A stretch of 64,000 bases of DNA from Woeseia sp. (GCA_021773015.1 JAJFKW010000004.1:1-64000), one strand, 5' to 3'. Positions 1 through 9,586 are shown, counted from the stretch's first letter. Notes: generated by a model not told the origin, from the letters alone. A program made the numbers and translations.

Positions 1-13
1 CTTTAGTGAAGTG
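1..13 (-). repeat. Edge of a dispersed repeat element
   Basis: The first 13 bases are the reverse complement of CACTTCACTAAAG, which also occurs inside the repeat at about 56008-56020 and, in a variant form, in the arrays beside the tRNA genes at 7416-8191. The element is cut by the window edge, so its extent is unknown. An inverted pair TGACGGT (44-50) and ACCGTCA (62-68) lies just inside. Confidence 0.5.
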
Positions 14-95
14 AATACAGTCCCTCAATGGCGCTAATCCTCGTGACGGTTTGGATCAGGTACCGTCAGCAACCGCCTGAACATTTGGGTAGCCA

Positions 96-122
96 CAAAA
101 AAGGGGTCCCACCGGGACCCCT
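96..122 (-). terminator. Rho-independent terminator after tRNA-Asp
   Basis: On the minus strand AGGGGTCCC, a 3-base loop and GGGACCCCT form a perfect GC-rich stem, followed directly by a run of T (A run at about 97-102 on the plus strand). It lies 12 bases past the CCA end of tRNA-Asp and would end the tRNA-Val/tRNA-Asp transcript. Confidence 0.85.
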
Positions 123-133
123 AGTCTGTTTTA

Positions 134-210
134 TGGCGGAGTGGACGGGACTCGAACCCGCGACCCCCGGCGTGACAGGCCGGTATTCTAACCAGCTGAA
201 CTACCACTCC
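134..210 (-). tRNA. tRNA-Asp (GTC)
   Basis: A 77-base cloverleaf with encoded CCA end (TGG at 134-136), paired acceptor strands, a GGTTCGAGTCC T-arm and anticodon GTC. It follows tRNA-Val after 6 bases in the same direction, downstream of hupB and upstream of a terminator. Confidence 0.95.
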
Positions 211-216
211 TAATCT

Positions 217-292
217 TGGTGGGTGCTGACGGGATCGAACCGCCGACCCTCGCCTTGTAAGGGCGATGCTCTACCAGCTGAGCTAAGCACCC
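217..292 (-). tRNA. tRNA-Val (TAC)
   Basis: A 76-base cloverleaf with encoded CCA (TGG at 217-219), acceptor GGGTGCT pairing with AGCACCC, a GGTTCGATCCC T-arm and anticodon TAC. It lies 113 bases beyond the hupB stop on the same strand and is probably cotranscribed with tRNA-Asp. Confidence 0.95.
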
Positions 293-405
293 GGGTTCAG
301 GAGTGCGCTAGTTCAGCAACGCACACCCTAAAACGACCCCACTACCGACGCCGAAAAATCTGCGCCGATACGGCCGATTCCCCGACCCCCAGCAGCGAGG
401 GCGCG

Positions 406-678
406 CTAGTTTACGGCATCCTTTAGGGCTTTGCCAGCCTTGAATCCTGGCACATTACTGGCCTTAATTTGAATGGCTTCACCGGTTCTAGGATTGCGTC
501 CCATTCGGGCCGCACGTGCCTTCACAGAGAAAGTACCGAACCCGACCAACGACACTGATCCGCCGTCTTTCAGAGTACCCGTCACGCTATCCAGTACCGC
601 GTCAACCGCTTTCGTTGCATCTGCCCGTGACAATCCAGCCGCGCCCGCAACTGCTTCAATAAGTTCACCCTTATTCAT
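406..678 (-). CDS. hupB: DNA-binding protein HU, beta-type
   Basis: Ninety-residue HU-family protein, the normal family length. HU dimers bend and compact DNA in the nucleoid without strong sequence preference. The N-terminal [11 protein letters not shown] helix, the [18 protein letters not shown] core and the [19 protein letters not shown] beta-arm and C-terminal region are all present; the arm carries the RNPRTG segment with the intercalating proline. The start has GAAGG seven bases upstream. It follows lon on the same strand, the order found in most gammaproteobacteria (lon-hupB), where ppiD often comes next; here two tRNA genes follow instead. The alternative IHF assignment is unlikely because the sequence matches HU at the arm and termini. 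Confidence 0.96.
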   Translation of the reverse strand: MNKGELIEAVAGAAGLSRADATKAVDAVLDSVTGTLKDGGSVSLVGFGTFSVKARAARMGRNPRTGEAIQIKASNVPGFKAGKALKDAVN

Positions 679-964
679 GCATTCACCTTCAAGTATTGAT
701 GTTGGAATTAATCAATGCGGACTCGCCGCATCCCCGTGACATTCCGAAGTATTTCGGAGGACCCTAGTTTGGTCTCGCCATGATTTTCACCAGGGATCGA
801 CCGCATCGAAGAAAGGCCACACTTTTCTTCTTTGTCGAGCTATTGATCTTTAGATTTACCCAGCCGGACCACAAATTAAAACCCCAATTGATCCAAGCAC
901 GCGTAGCTTATACAAGCGACGTCGATAAGGTCAACAATCCCTTTGTTTTCGCGGGTTTCAGATG

Positions 965-3415
965 CTAATGCGGTCGCGCGGCATCGGGCTCTTTTTGCTC
1001 AGATGTGGTCGATTTCGACTCCGCTTTTTTGTCGGCGGATTCGGCATCGGGCAGCGGCATATGTTGCAGTGCATGCTCGAATACCTGATCTATCCACTTT
1101 ACCGGAAGAATATTCAGCTTGTCCTTGATGTTCTTCGGAATTTCGACGAGGTCTTTCTCATTCTCATGGGGAATTAGCACCGTCGCAATGCCCCCTCGAT
1201 GGGCCGCAAGCAGCTTCTCTTTGAGGCCCCCAATCGGCAGTACTTCGCCACGCAGGGTGATCTCGCCCGTCATCGCAACTTCGCTTCTTACTGGCACGTT
1301 TGTTAGTGCGGACACCAGAGCCGTTACCATGCCAACTCCCGCACTTGGGCCATCTTTTGGCGTCGCCCCCTCGGGCACGTGAACGTGCACATCGAGCGTT
1401 TGATGGAAGTCCGGATCAATCGAAAGCACCTTCGCACGACTGCGAACCACCGTCATTGCAGCTTGGATCGATTCTGTCATGACCTCGCCCAACTGACCGG
1501 TATGGGTAAGTTTGCCCTTGCCCGGGACAACCGCCGCTTCAATGGTCAACAACTCGCCGCCAGCTTCCGTCCAGGCCAGTCCTGTGACTTGACCGACTTG
1601 ATCGTTGTCCTCCGCCTTGCCATAGCGGAATTGGCGGACACCAAGGTATTTCTCCATGCTTTTTGGAGAGACCTTGATCGTTTTGTCACTAGGCTTCAGC
1701 AGCAATATTTTGACTATCTTGCGGCAAATTTTCGATATCTCGCGTTCGAGGTTACGCACGCCCGACTCTCGCGTGTAGTGCTGAATAATGTCCAATACAG
1801 CGGTACGCGTAATGTGTAGTTCGCTGTCCTCGAGACCGTTCTCTTTCATTTGCTTTGGAATTAAGTAGCGCTGTGCAATATTGAGCTTTTCATCTTCCGT
1901 ATAGCCGGGAATTCGGATGACTTCCATGCGGTCCAGAAGTGGCGCTGGAATGTTCAAACTGTTGGCGGTACACACAAACATTACGTCGGACAGATCAAAA
2001 TCAACTTCCAGGTAATGGTCGTTAAACGCAGAGTTCTGTTCTGGATCCAAAACCTCAAGCAACGCAGACGACGGATCGCCACGAAAATCCATTGCCATCT
2101 TGTCAACTTCGTCCAACAGGAACAGTGGATTGCGCACGGTGGTCTTCGCTAGATTCTGAATAATCTTGCCCGGCATAGACCCAATGTAGGTTCTGCGATG
2201 ACCGCGAATCTCGGCCTCATCGCGCACGCCACCCAGGGACATACGTACAAATTTTCGATTGGTTGCACGGGCGATACTTTGCCCGAGCGAAGTCTTGCCA
2301 ACACCCGGAGGTCCTACCAGGCAGAGAATTGGACCTTTCAAGCGCTTCACTCGTTGCTGTACGGCAAGGTACTCAAGAATTCTTTCTTTGACTTTGTCGA
2401 GACCGAAGTGATCTTCCTCAAGAACTTCCTCTGCACGCGTCAAATTGCGCAATATCTTGCTGCGCTTTTTCCATGGTGCCTTCAAAAGCCAATCAACGTA
2501 ATTACGAACAACAGTGGCCTCCGCTGACATCGGTGACATTAGCTTGAGCTTGTTAAGTTCGGAGGTAGCTTTTTCCTTCGCCTCTGTCGGCATACCAGCT
2601 TTTTCGATTTTGTTTTCTAGATCGGCAAGCTCGTTAGGCGCGTCTTCCATTTCCCCGAGTTCTTTCTGAATCGCCTTCATTTGCTCGTTCAGATAGTACT
2701 CGCGCTGACTTTTCTCCATCTGTTGCTTAACGCGTCCGCGAATTCGTTTCTCGATTTGCAGAACGTCGATCTCGCCCTCGATGATGCCGAGAATTTGTTC
2801 CAATCGTTCTTTCACATCGCGAATTTCCAAAATTCGCTGCTTCTCGGACAGCTTCAATGCCATGTGAGCGGCAACGGTGTCAGCCAACCGACCGGCTTCA
2901 TCAATGCCCGCAAGCGAGGTCAATATTTCCGGCGGCACTTTCTTGTTCAGCTTCACGTATTGTTCGAATTGCGCGATGATCGAGCGCAGCAAGACGTCCA
3001 TCTCGCGCTCGTCGAATTGATCCTCTTCAGCAAGCGCCGTTGTCTCTGCCGAGAAATGGTCGCCCACATGCAACCGGTCAACTTGCGCTCGCTCGCCACC
3101 CTCAACCAACACTTTGACCGTGCCATCTGGCAATTTCAGGAGCTGCAAGATTGTTGCCAGCGTGCCGACTTCATAAAGATCTTCTGCGCCGGGATCATCA
3201 AGATCCGCTTTTTGCTGCGCGATCAACAAGATTTTTTTGTCGCCATTCATCGACCGATCTAAGGCGACAATTGATTTCTCCCTGCCAACAAATAAGGGTA
3301 TTACCATGTGTGGATAGACGACCACATCGCGCAACGGCAGCACAGGAATGCCCGGTAATGACGGCGACTCTTCGCTTATTGTTTCGTTCTTGATGGTCGG
3401 ATCTTCCTCAGACAC
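965..3415 (-). CDS. lon: ATP-dependent protease La (Lon)
   Basis: Cytosolic AAA+ serine protease that degrades misfolded and regulatory proteins. Order: N-terminal substrate domain ([21 protein letters not shown]), coiled middle region, AAA+ module with Walker [10 protein letters not shown] near residue 366 and Walker [10 protein letters not shown], then the Lon protease domain with catalytic Ser in KDGPSAGVG near residue 688 and the dyad Lys in [10 protein letters not shown]. The chosen GTG start at 3415 has GAGGA eight bases upstream and gives 816 residues; an in-frame GTG at 3430 (821 residues) would place that site inside the gene. The C-terminal tail is rich in Lys, Glu and Ser and poorly conserved. 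It lies between clpX and hupB, the standard order. Confidence 0.96.
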   Translation of the reverse strand: MSEEDPTIKNETISEESPSLPGIPVLPLRDVVVYPHMVIPLFVGREKSIVALDRSMNGDKKILLIAQQKADLDDPGAEDLYEVGTLATILQLLKLPDGTVKVLVEGGERAQVDRLHVGDHFSAETTALAEEDQFDEREMDVLLRSIIAQFEQYVKLNKKVPPEILTSLAGIDEAGRLADTVAAHMALKLSEKQRILEIRDVKERLEQILGIIEGEIDVLQIEKRIRGRVKQQMEKSQREYYLNEQMKAIQKELGEMEDAPNELADLENKIEKAGMPTEAKEKATSELNKLKLMSPMSAEATVVRNYVDWLLKAPWKKRSKILRNLTRAEEVLEEDHFGLDKVKERILEYLAVQQRVKRLKGPILCLVGPPGVGKTSLGQSIARATNRKFVRMSLGGVRDEAEIRGHRRTYIGSMPGKIIQNLAKTTVRNPLFLLDEVDKMAMDFRGDPSSALLEVLDPEQNSAFNDHYLEVDFDLSDVMFVCTANSLNIPAPLLDRMEVIRIPGYTEDEKLNIAQRYLIPKQMKENGLEDSELHITRTAVLDIIQHYTRESGVRNLEREISKICRKIVKILLLKPSDKTIKVSPKSMEKYLGVRQFRYGKAEDNDQVGQVTGLAWTEAGGELLTIEAAVVPGKGKLTHTGQLGEVMTESIQAAMTVVRSRAKVLSIDPDFHQTLDVHVHVPEGATPKDGPSAGVGMVTALVSALTNVPVRSEVAMTGEITLRGEVLPIGGLKEKLLAAHRGGIATVLIPHENEKDLVEIPKNIKDKLNILPVKWIDQVFEHALQHMPLPDAESADKKAESKSTTSEQKEPDAARPH

Positions 3416-3691
3416 AAATACATTCCTCACGTAGTCTTTATGCGGGTAGTGGCCGCACTATGCGCGCTATTTGCTGGTTTATGGGCGATTGAACGGACGT
3501 GAGATGTGTCCGCACCATCGAAAATCAAGCGGTCATTCAGTTCCACACGCAAAATTTTTGCATTAGCGCGTTTGACCACAATCGATCCCAGATTTCTAAG
3601 CAGCCGACCCCAAGCAAAAATCGGACTACCGGTCGATCGTCAATCTGTTATGTCCGCCCGAGCGCTGCGGTAATTCGTAAAACGTCTTGTG

Positions 3692-5005
3692 CTAACCGTC
3701 CGATCCCGCTTGTCGTGCCGGTTGTTCGATGTTAACGGTCGGCGGCTCTTCCGATTCATAGATGATATAAGGCTGTGTTTCGCCCGTAACCACCGCTTCG
3801 TCCAATACGACCTTTTTCGCATTGGTAGACGATGGGAGTTCGTACATCGTGTCCAGCAAAACGCTTTCCAAAATTGTTCGCAAACCACGTGCGCCGGTCT
3901 TGCGCTGCATAGCGCGTTTTGCGACTGCGCGTAGCGCATCGTCACGAAACTCCAATTCAACGCCTTCCATATCAAACAATTTCTTGTACTGTTTGGTAAG
4001 CGCGTTTTTTGGTTCGAGAAGAATACTAACGAGTGCATCCTCATCAAGTTCCTCAAGCGTCGCGACGACCGGCAGCCTGCCGACAAACTCGGGAATCAAG
4101 CCGTACTTGATTAAATCTTCCGGCTCGCAACCGTGCAGCAGTTCGCCGATACTTTGCTCCTGGTCAACCGTCTTCACATCTGCGACAAATCCAATGCCGC
4201 TCTTGGATGAACGATCCATGATGACTTTTTCCAGCCCGGCAAAAGCGCCACCGCAAATAAATAGGATATTGCCAGTGTCGACCTGCAGAAATTCCTGCTG
4301 CGGATGTTTCCGGCCACCTTGTGGCGGAACTGAGGCAACCGTGCCCTCGATCAATTTGAGCAATGCCTGCTGAACACCTTCGCCAGACACGTCACGGGTA
4401 ATAGATGGGTTGTCGGACTTGCGTGATATCTTGTCGATCTCATCGATGTAGACGATACCGGTTTGTGCTTTTTCGACGTCGTAATCGCATTTCTGCAATA
4501 ACTTTTGAATGATGTTCTCGACGTCCTCGCCGACATAGCCTGCTTCGGTCAAGGTTGTCGCATCCGCAATCGTAAATGGGACATTCAAAAGTCGTGCAAG
4601 GGTCTCGGCAAGCAAGGTCTTGCCGCAGCCAGTTGGGCCTATGAGCAAAATATTGCTCTTGGCCAATTCTATGTCTTCCTTGCCACGTTCGCCCGCTCGA
4701 TCATCGAGCCGCTTGTAGTGGTTGTAAACTGCGACCGAAAGAACTTTCTTGGCGCGTTGCTGGCCAATCACATACTCGTCCAGAACCGCTTTGATTTCCT
4801 GCGGTTTCGGCAGTTTGTCGTGACCTGTCTCGCCAGCATCCTCAAGCTCTTCGCGGATGATGTCATTACAGAGCTCTACGCATTCGTCACAAATAAACAC
4901 GGACGGGCCCGCGATTAACTTGCGTACCTCGTGCTGGCTTTTGCCGCAAAAAGAACAATAGAGGAGTTTGCCGTCCTCGTTCTTGCCGCGGGATTCATCG
5001 CTCAT
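3692..5005 (-). CDS. clpX: ClpX, ATP-binding subunit of ClpXP
   Basis: AAA+ unfoldase that recognises tagged substrates and feeds them to ClpP. The N-terminal zinc-binding domain has Cys17-x2-Cys20 and Cys39-x2-Cys42; Walker A GPTGCGKT is at about 123-130; Walker B is [13 protein letters not shown]-type ClpP contacts correspond to the SGIGFVADV segment. Its 437 residues are slightly longer than the usual ~424 because of a polar C-terminal tail. It follows clpP by 132 bases and precedes lon on the same strand. Confidence 0.97.
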   Translation of the reverse strand: MSDESRGKNEDGKLLYCSFCGKSQHEVRKLIAGPSVFICDECVELCNDIIREELEDAGETGHDKLPKPQEIKAVLDEYVIGQQRAKKVLSVAVYNHYKRLDDRAGERGKEDIELAKSNILLIGPTGCGKTLLAETLARLLNVPFTIADATTLTEAGYVGEDVENIIQKLLQKCDYDVEKAQTGIVYIDEIDKISRKSDNPSITRDVSGEGVQQALLKLIEGTVASVPPQGGRKHPQQEFLQVDTGNILFICGGAFAGLEKVIMDRSSKSGIGFVADVKTVDQEQSIGELLHGCEPEDLIKYGLIPEFVGRLPVVATLEELDEDALVSILLEPKNALTKQYKKLFDMEGVELEFRDDALRAVAKRAMQRKTGARGLRTILESVLLDTMYELPSSTNAKKVVLDEAVVTGETQPYIIYESEEPPTVNIEQPARQAGSDG

Positions 5006-5137
5006 GTGGTCCGGCCTCTGTTGTGGAAAATCAGTCTGTTACGACTAAATGTGTATATAACACGCGACTATCGAGGGTGCAAAGCACGGCGTCTCATTAG
5101 CCGAGCATTATTCGTCAACCTGTTGATAGTTAAGAAC

Positions 5138-5761
5138 TTATTTCTCGGCGTCGTCGCGTATTTCAGCGCGCTGTGCGAGCACCGTATCAATTAGCCCATA
5201 TTCCACAGCCGCCTCAGCACTTAGGAAGTTGTCACGCTCAAGATCTTTCTCTACCTGTTCCACACTCTGACCCGTATGGCGGGACATAATTTCATTAAGT
5301 CGCCGTTTTAAATCAAGGACTTCCTGCGCATGAATACTAATATCCGTCGCCTGTCCAGAATAGCCCGCGCTCGGCTGGTGGACCATCACGCGAGAGTGCG
5401 GCAAGGCAAATCGCTTGCCTTTGGTGCCGCCTGCCAATAACAAAGCGCCCATGCTGGCCGCCTGGCCCATGCAAATCGTACTAATGTCGCAGTTGACGAA
5501 CTGCATGGTGTCGTAAATGGATAGGCCGGCCGTCACCACACCGCCAGGCGAGTTGATATACAGGTGAATGTCTTTGTCTGGATTCTCTGATTCCAGGTAC
5601 AACAATTGTGCGACCACTAGATTCGCCATGTAATCCTCAACTGGGCCGACAATAAACACCAATCGCTCTTTCAAGAGCCGTGAATATATGTCGTATGCCC
5701 GTTCGCCGCGCGCCGTCTGTTCGACAACCATCGGCACCAAATTCAATGCTGTTGCGCTCAT
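5138..5761 (-). CDS. clpP: ClpP, proteolytic subunit of ClpXP/ClpAP
   Basis: Serine peptidase that forms the two-ring chamber served by ClpX. The triad is Ser103 (GQAASMGA), His128 (VMVHQP) and Asp177 (ERDNF). Length is 207 residues, as for the E. coli precursor, with a short N-terminal leader before [23 protein letters not shown]. The start has AGGA six bases upstream. It lies 31 bases downstream of tig and upstream of clpX, the classical tig-clpP-clpX-lon run. Confidence 0.97.
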   Translation of the reverse strand: MSATALNLVPMVVEQTARGERAYDIYSRLLKERLVFIVGPVEDYMANLVVAQLLYLESENPDKDIHLYINSPGGVVTAGLSIYDTMQFVNCDISTICMGQAASMGALLLAGGTKGKRFALPHSRVMVHQPSAGYSGQATDISIHAQEVLDLKRRLNEIMSRHTGQSVEQVEKDLERDNFLSAEAAVEYGLIDTVLAQRAEIRDDAEK

Positions 5762-5792
5762 ATCGTTTCCTGTATTCCTGCCGCTTAAATCG

Positions 5793-7082
5793 TTATGGGT
5801 TCATATACTCTTTGAACGAAATCGACTCTGTGGTGCAGATACCATTTTCGGTAATCCAGTCGACAGCCTGCTCTTCCAGCACCATTGGCTCGAATTGCGC
5901 CATGATCTGGGGATTGCTCATGTAGTTTGCAACCATCTCGTCAGCATTTTCGTAACCGCTGCACAGCTCTTCGACTTTAGATCGCAGTTTTTCCTGATCT
6001 AGCACGATATTGTTGTCTTCAATCAGTTGGCGTATCAATAGACTCAGCTGAACCCTTCGATCCGCGCCCTCTGCAAAATTTTCAATGGGCGGCGCCTGAT
6101 CATGATCCTCCGTGCCCATACGACGCATCGCTTCGTGCTGCATAGCATGCATTTCCTGCTGCTTCAGCGAATTTGGCACTTCAATGGAGTTGGTTTCCAA
6201 GAGGCCGGTTAGCGCTTGGTCTTTTATGTCGTTGACCGTTTTTTGATTTGCCTCGCGCCGCATGTTGTCCAATACATCGGAACGAAGCTGCTCGAGACCG
6301 CCCTCGGTTACGCCATAGAGCTCCGCGAGTGAATCGTCCAGCGGCGGCAATTCCTCTTCTTCAACCCGATGTACTTTGATTGAAAAATCGACCTTTTTCC
6401 CCTTTAGGTCTTCCGCTTGATAGTCCTTAGGAAACTTCACCTTGAACGACTTCTCTTGCTCCGCCTTGACGCCAAAGAGCGCCTTTTCAAAGTCGGGTAA
6501 CATCGAACCCTGGCCAAGTATGACTGGCACTTCAGTTCCCTGTCCTCCAGAAATCGGTTCATCTTTGATGCGACCATCAAAATCTACGATTACTCGATCG
6601 CCTTTCGCACTCTCCCGAGCAACGGCATTCCAGGTGGCTCGCTGCTTACGCAAATTCATAATCATGTCTTCGCTGTCTTCGTCGCCGATCTCAACTTCAG
6701 GTTTCTTGACCTTAATTTTCTCGAGATTCTTGAGCTGCACCTCAGGTAAAACGTCGAAGGTCGCGACAAACGCAAAGTCGCTACCATTTTCGGCAACTTC
6801 GGGCTCGATCGTGGGCTGCGCCACCGGCTGCAAATTTTCTTGCGCGATGGCGTCGCTGTAGCTCTTGCTCATCAACTCGGACAACACTTCCTGGCGAACT
6901 TGAACGCCATAGTGCTTGCGGACCACCGTCGGTGGTACCTTGCCAGGCCGAAATCCCTTAATTTTGACCGTCCGGCCAACGGACTTCAGCCGAGTGTCGA
7001 CTTCTTTTTCTACTCGTTCGGCCGGCAGTTCAACTCGCATCTTGCGCTCGAGTTTCCCGGTCGATTCCACTTTGACCAACAT
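5793..7082 (-). CDS. tig: Trigger factor
   Basis: Ribosome-associated chaperone with peptidyl-prolyl isomerase activity that meets nascent chains at the exit tunnel. The ribosome-binding signature GFRPGKVP is near residue 45, followed by an FKBP-type domain ([12 protein letters not shown]) and a long helical C-terminal chaperone domain. An ATG at 7082 preceded by GAGGGG gives 429 residues starting [15 protein letters not shown], matching family N-termini; an upstream in-frame start would add 12 unrelated residues. It is the first gene of the proteostasis run, just downstream of tRNA-Leu. Confidence 0.95.
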   Translation of the reverse strand: MLVKVESTGKLERKMRVELPAERVEKEVDTRLKSVGRTVKIKGFRPGKVPPTVVRKHYGVQVRQEVLSELMSKSYSDAIAQENLQPVAQPTIEPEVAENGSDFAFVATFDVLPEVQLKNLEKIKVKKPEVEIGDEDSEDMIMNLRKQRATWNAVARESAKGDRVIVDFDGRIKDEPISGGQGTEVPVILGQGSMLPDFEKALFGVKAEQEKSFKVKFPKDYQAEDLKGKKVDFSIKVHRVEEEELPPLDDSLAELYGVTEGGLEQLRSDVLDNMRREANQKTVNDIKDQALTGLLETNSIEVPNSLKQQEMHAMQHEAMRRMGTEDHDQAPPIENFAEGADRRVQLSLLIRQLIEDNNIVLDQEKLRSKVEELCSGYENADEMVANYMSNPQIMAQFEPMVLEEQAVDWITENGICTTESISFKEYMNP

Positions 7083-7178
7083 TCTATTGTTCCCCTCAGC
7101 GTCGACACACGCGATCACGGCCTATCGACAACGTCTAAATGCTTTTATATTTCAATCAATTATATGTCCAGTGAATAC

Positions 7179-7264
<86 letters not shown>

Positions 7265-7415
7265 ATTGAGATCGACTCTTTGTTCAACCGGCAATTATAG
7301 CGCGATTTATACGCTTGCTAACAAGAAAAGATTTGCTAATGTTGGGCAGCAACGCTGATCGTTGGGAGGCAGGAATTGAACTAGTGAGCCCGTTAGATAC
7401 GCAAATTTGTCATAC

Positions 7416-7763
7416 AATCAAAGATAAATCCGCACCCAATTCGCCTCTGTTCTTAATTCTCAGCGTGCCAGTCTCATGCGAATTGATCTTTAGTAGGCTA
7501 GGTGGAAGTGCATATCTGCCAATCCACTAAAGATAAATCCGCACCCAATTCGCCCAAGTTCTTAGTTATCAATGTGCCAGCCCGATGCGTATTGATCTTT
7601 AGTGACTCAGGTGGAAGTGCAAATCTGCTAATCCACTAAAGATAAATCCGCACCCAATTCGCCCAAGTTCTTAGTTATCAATGTGCCAGCCCGATGCGAA
7701 TTGATCTTTAGTGACTCAGGTGGAAGTGCAAATCTGCCAATCCACTAAAGATAAATCCGCACC
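7416..7763 (-). repeat. 109-bp tandem repeat array A between tRNA-Leu and tRNA-Lys
   Basis: Units begin at 7416, 7525, 7634 and 7743, exactly 109 bases apart. The second and third are almost identical; the first has diverged; the fourth is only the first ~21 bases. Each junction holds an imperfect inverted repeat: GCGAATTGATCTTTAGTG, a 29-base loop with GGTGGAAGTGCAAATCTGCC, then CACTAAAGATAAATCCGC, for example 7587-7604 against 7634-7651. These could fold as hairpins in the tRNA precursor. No open reading frame fits. Related copies lie at 7953-8191, 55818-56034 and 1-13. Confidence 0.9.
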
Positions 7764-7799
7764 TGACTATTGCAAGGTCTTCGTCGATGCGGGCGGATT
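7743..7799 (-). repeat. 57-bp array tail next to tRNA-Lys
   Basis: From the last CACTAAAG of array A to the tRNA-Lys CCA end is exactly 57 bases, the same distance as from 8171 to tRNA-His. Both tails end in GATGCGGGCGGATTTGG, whose GCGGATTT pairs with AAATCCGC at the start of the tail. The middle bases differ between the two copies, which suggests that the ends and the spacing are what is conserved. Confidence 0.7.
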
Positions 7800-7875
7800 T
7801 GGTGGGCCCTCGGGGGCTCGAACCCCGGACCAAGAGATTAAGAGTCTCCTGCTCTACCAACTGAGCTAAAGGCCC
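7800..7875 (-). tRNA. tRNA-Lys (CTT)
   Basis: A 76-base cloverleaf with CCA encoded (TGG at 7800-7802), acceptor GGGCCTT/GAGGGCCC-type pairing with one mismatch-like wobble, loop CTCTTAA giving anticodon CTT, and a GGTTCGAGCCC T-arm. It lies between the two 109-bp arrays. Confidence 0.93.
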
Positions 7876-7889
7876 AATCCGTCATATTT

Positions 7890-7952
7890 AATTCCAATTC
7901 GCCTCTGCAATTAATAGATGCAGCGTCGGCATTTGCGCATCGATATTCATCG
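7890..7952 (-). repeat. Diverged partial 109-bp unit
   Basis: Just upstream of array B, CCAATTCGCCTCTG matches the first unit of array A exactly and the following ~50 bases align loosely (CAGCGT, CAT, ATTCATCGCACTAAAG). It reads as a shortened, decayed unit between tRNA-Lys and the first clear unit at 7953. Confidence 0.45.
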
Positions 7953-8227
7953 CACTAAAGATAAGTCCGCACCCAATTCGCCCAAGTTCTTAAATATCAA
8001 CGTATCAGTCTGATGCGAATTGATCTTTAGTGGGCTAGGTGGAAGCGCATATCTGCCAATCCACTAAGGATAAATCCGCGTCCAATTTGCCCAAGTTCTC
8101 AACTATCAATGTGCCAGTCCGATGCGAATTGATCTTTAGTCGGCTAGGTGGAAGCGCTAACCAGCTAATCCACTAAAGATAAATCCGCTCCCACCCATGT
8201 CGCGATTACCAGCGATGCGGGCGGATT
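7953..8227 (-). repeat. 109-bp tandem repeat array B between tRNA-Lys and tRNA-His
   Basis: Units begin at 7953, 8062 and 8171, again exactly 109 bases apart, with more base changes between units than in array A (loop GGTGGAAGCGCATATCTGCC in the first, GGTGGAAGCGCTAACCAGCT in the second). The third is only the opening 18 bases, followed by a tail that ends GATGCGGGCGGATTTGG at the tRNA-His CCA end. The same inverted arms as in array A are present at each junction. Confidence 0.88.
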
Positions 8228-8304
8228 TGGGGTGGACGATGGGACTCGAACCCACGACGACCGGGATCACAACCCGGGGCTCTACCAACTGAGCTACGCC
8301 CACC
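8228..8304 (-). tRNA. tRNA-His (GTG)
   Basis: Cloverleaf with CCA encoded (TGG at 8228-8230), discriminator C73 opposite an encoded G-1 (position 8304), anticodon GTG in the loop TTGTGAT, and a GGTTCGAGTCC T-arm. The G-1:C73 pair is the histidine identity mark. Its 5' flank is duplicated in the three 68-bp units that follow. Confidence 0.94.
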
Positions 8305-8504
8305 ATTTTATTCGATTTCTAGTTCTCAACCCGAGGCCTACCCTGTCGCTTCGCGACCCCGCTGCGCCCACCATTTTGTTCGATTTCTAGTTCACAACCC
8401 GGGACCTACCCTGTCGCTTCGCGACCCCGCTACGCCCACCATTTTGTTCGATTTCTAGTTCTCAACCCGAGGCCTACCCTGTCGCTTCGCGACCCCGCTA
8501 CGCC
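8301..8504 (-). repeat. Three 68-bp tandem units resembling a tRNA-His 5' half
   Basis: Units start at 8301, 8369 and 8437, exactly 68 bases each. On the minus strand each (with the preceding bases) begins GTGGGCGTAGC, identical to the tRNA-His 5' end. Then comes a small perfect hairpin GTCGC-GAA-GCGAC where the D-loop should be, then GTAG..CCCGGGTTGTGA or the variant CTCGGGTTGAGA, matching the tRNA through the anticodon, then about 20 bases equal to the 5' flank of tRNA-His. The 3' half of the tRNA is absent. They look like copies made by duplication of the tRNA 5' region. Confidence 0.8.
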
Positions 8505-8648
8505 CAACATTTTTTTACAATCTATTTCATATCCTGACGAACATTGGTTCATCAGGACCGCGTTCATCAACCACCGTGTAACCGCTACCGAATAATAACT
8601 AGAGCGCGTTGCGATGGCCTTTCCTGCCGTCAATACGGGACCCGATAT

Positions 8649-8725
<77 letters not shown>

Positions 8726-8753
8726 ACTGATTAAATCCTGCAAACCCCGAATT

Positions 8754-8830
8754 TGGTCGGGGCAGAGAGATTCGAACTCCCGACCCTCTGCTCCCAAAGC
8801 AGATGCGCTACCAGACTGCGCCATGCCCCG
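8754..8830 (-). tRNA. tRNA-Pro (TGG)
   Basis: A 77-base cloverleaf with CCA encoded (TGG at 8754-8756), acceptor CGGGGCA/TGCCCCG, loop TTTGGGA giving anticodon TGG, and T-arm AGTTCGAATCT. It is the first tRNA of the operon, 28 bases from tRNA-Arg. Confidence 0.95.
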
Positions 8831-8875
8831 ATTTCAAACCCTAAACTCACGCGACCCAGGTCCCGCGGGGGCACG

Positions 8876-8904
8876 ATGATACGGGCCGCCCACAAGGCAG
8901 TCAA
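8876..8904 (-). promoter_or_regulatory. Sigma-70 promoter of the tRNA operon
   Basis: On the minus strand TTGACT (8899-8904), a 17-base spacer and TATCAT (8876-8881), followed by the GC-rich stretch CGTGCCCCCGCGGG. A GC-rich discriminator is typical of stable-RNA promoters under stringent control. The predicted start near 8869 leaves a leader of about 38 bases before tRNA-Pro. The site lies in the divergent gap shared with the cyclophilin gene. Confidence 0.7.
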
Positions 8905-8992
8905 TCAAGATTATCGCTTTCGCCGCTTTACTCCGCTGTCGGCTTTGGTATCGTCCCCAAACTACACACTTTCAATGAGGACTAAGCCAATC

Positions 8993-9568
8993 ATGAAGGC
9001 CAATTTCTTTTTGTTGCTATGGGTATTCGCGACCTCAATTGCCTTAGCCGACGACAAGGTACCTGCTCACCCATATATCCTATTCGAGACCACCGAAGGC
9101 AACATCGTGCTTGAACTAGATGGTGCACGAGCACCAATTACGGTGAAAAACTTCCTCGAATTGGTCGATTCCGGATTTTACGATGGCACCGTTTTTCACC
9201 GTGTCATTCCGGATTTCATGATCCAAGGCGGTGGTCACACGCCGAATTTGAAAGGCAAGGAGACAGACGGCTCAATTATCAATGAATCGGGTAACGGTTT
9301 GGAAAATGTCCGGGGCAGCATCGCGATGGCGCGTGAAACTGACCCACATTCAGCCAATGCGCAATTCTTCATTAACGTGGTAGACAATATTGCGCTGGAC
9401 CCGCGGCCTGACAGATGGGGCTACGCGGTATTCGGCAATGTCATTCAAGGCATGGAAGTGGTCGATATGATCGTTTCTGCACGCGCCGGTCCGGGCGGTC
9501 AATTCGAAAAGAATGTACCCATCGTTCCCATCGTTCTAAAGAAGGCGTCGCGACATAACTTTGAGTAG
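8993..9568 (+). CDS. Periplasmic peptidyl-prolyl cis-trans isomerase, cyclophilin type
   Basis: Cyclophilin that isomerises X-Pro bonds in exported proteins. The N-terminus MKANFFLLLWVFATSIALA is a signal peptide with an ALA cleavage site. The mature domain carries FHRVIPDFMIQGG and AMAR...SANAQFFINV, the catalytic Arg, Phe and Gln positions of the family. At 191 residues it matches E. coli PpiA-type proteins. The ATG at 8993 has TGAGGA about ten bases upstream; an in-frame ATG at 8975 would add six residues before the signal peptide. It is a lone plus-strand gene, divergent from the tRNA operon and convergent with miaE. PpiA is the likely counterpart, but PpiB-like exported paralogues exist. 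Confidence 0.9.
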   Translation: MKANFFLLLWVFATSIALADDKVPAHPYILFETTEGNIVLELDGARAPITVKNFLELVDSGFYDGTVFHRVIPDFMIQGGGHTPNLKGKETDGSIINESGNGLENVRGSIAMARETDPHSANAQFFINVVDNIALDPRPDRWGYAVFGNVIQGMEVVDMIVSARAGPGGQFEKNVPIVPIVLKKASRHNFE

Positions 9569-9586
9569 CGATCGACCGGTCGCCTG

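Noticed and set aside
743-758. Terminator between hupB and lon (TCCGAA/TTCGGA)
   Set aside because: The stem is short and no T run follows on either strand.
840-905. Further copy of the 109-bp element between hupB and lon (ATTGATCTTTAG)
   Set aside because: Only 12 bases match and neighbouring bases do not, so chance is not excluded.
7360-7400. tRNA-like remnant beside tRNA-Leu (GGAATTGAACT resembling a T-arm)
   Set aside because: The flanking bases do not form a T-stem or a seven-base acceptor, so it is at best a decayed fragment.
7416-8227. Integron attC sites
   Set aside because: The arms lack the GTTRRRY/RYYYAAC core sites and no cassette genes or integrase are present.
7416-8504. CRISPR array
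   Set aside because: Units are 109 or 68 bases with no short repeat and unique spacer alternation, and no cas genes are in the window.
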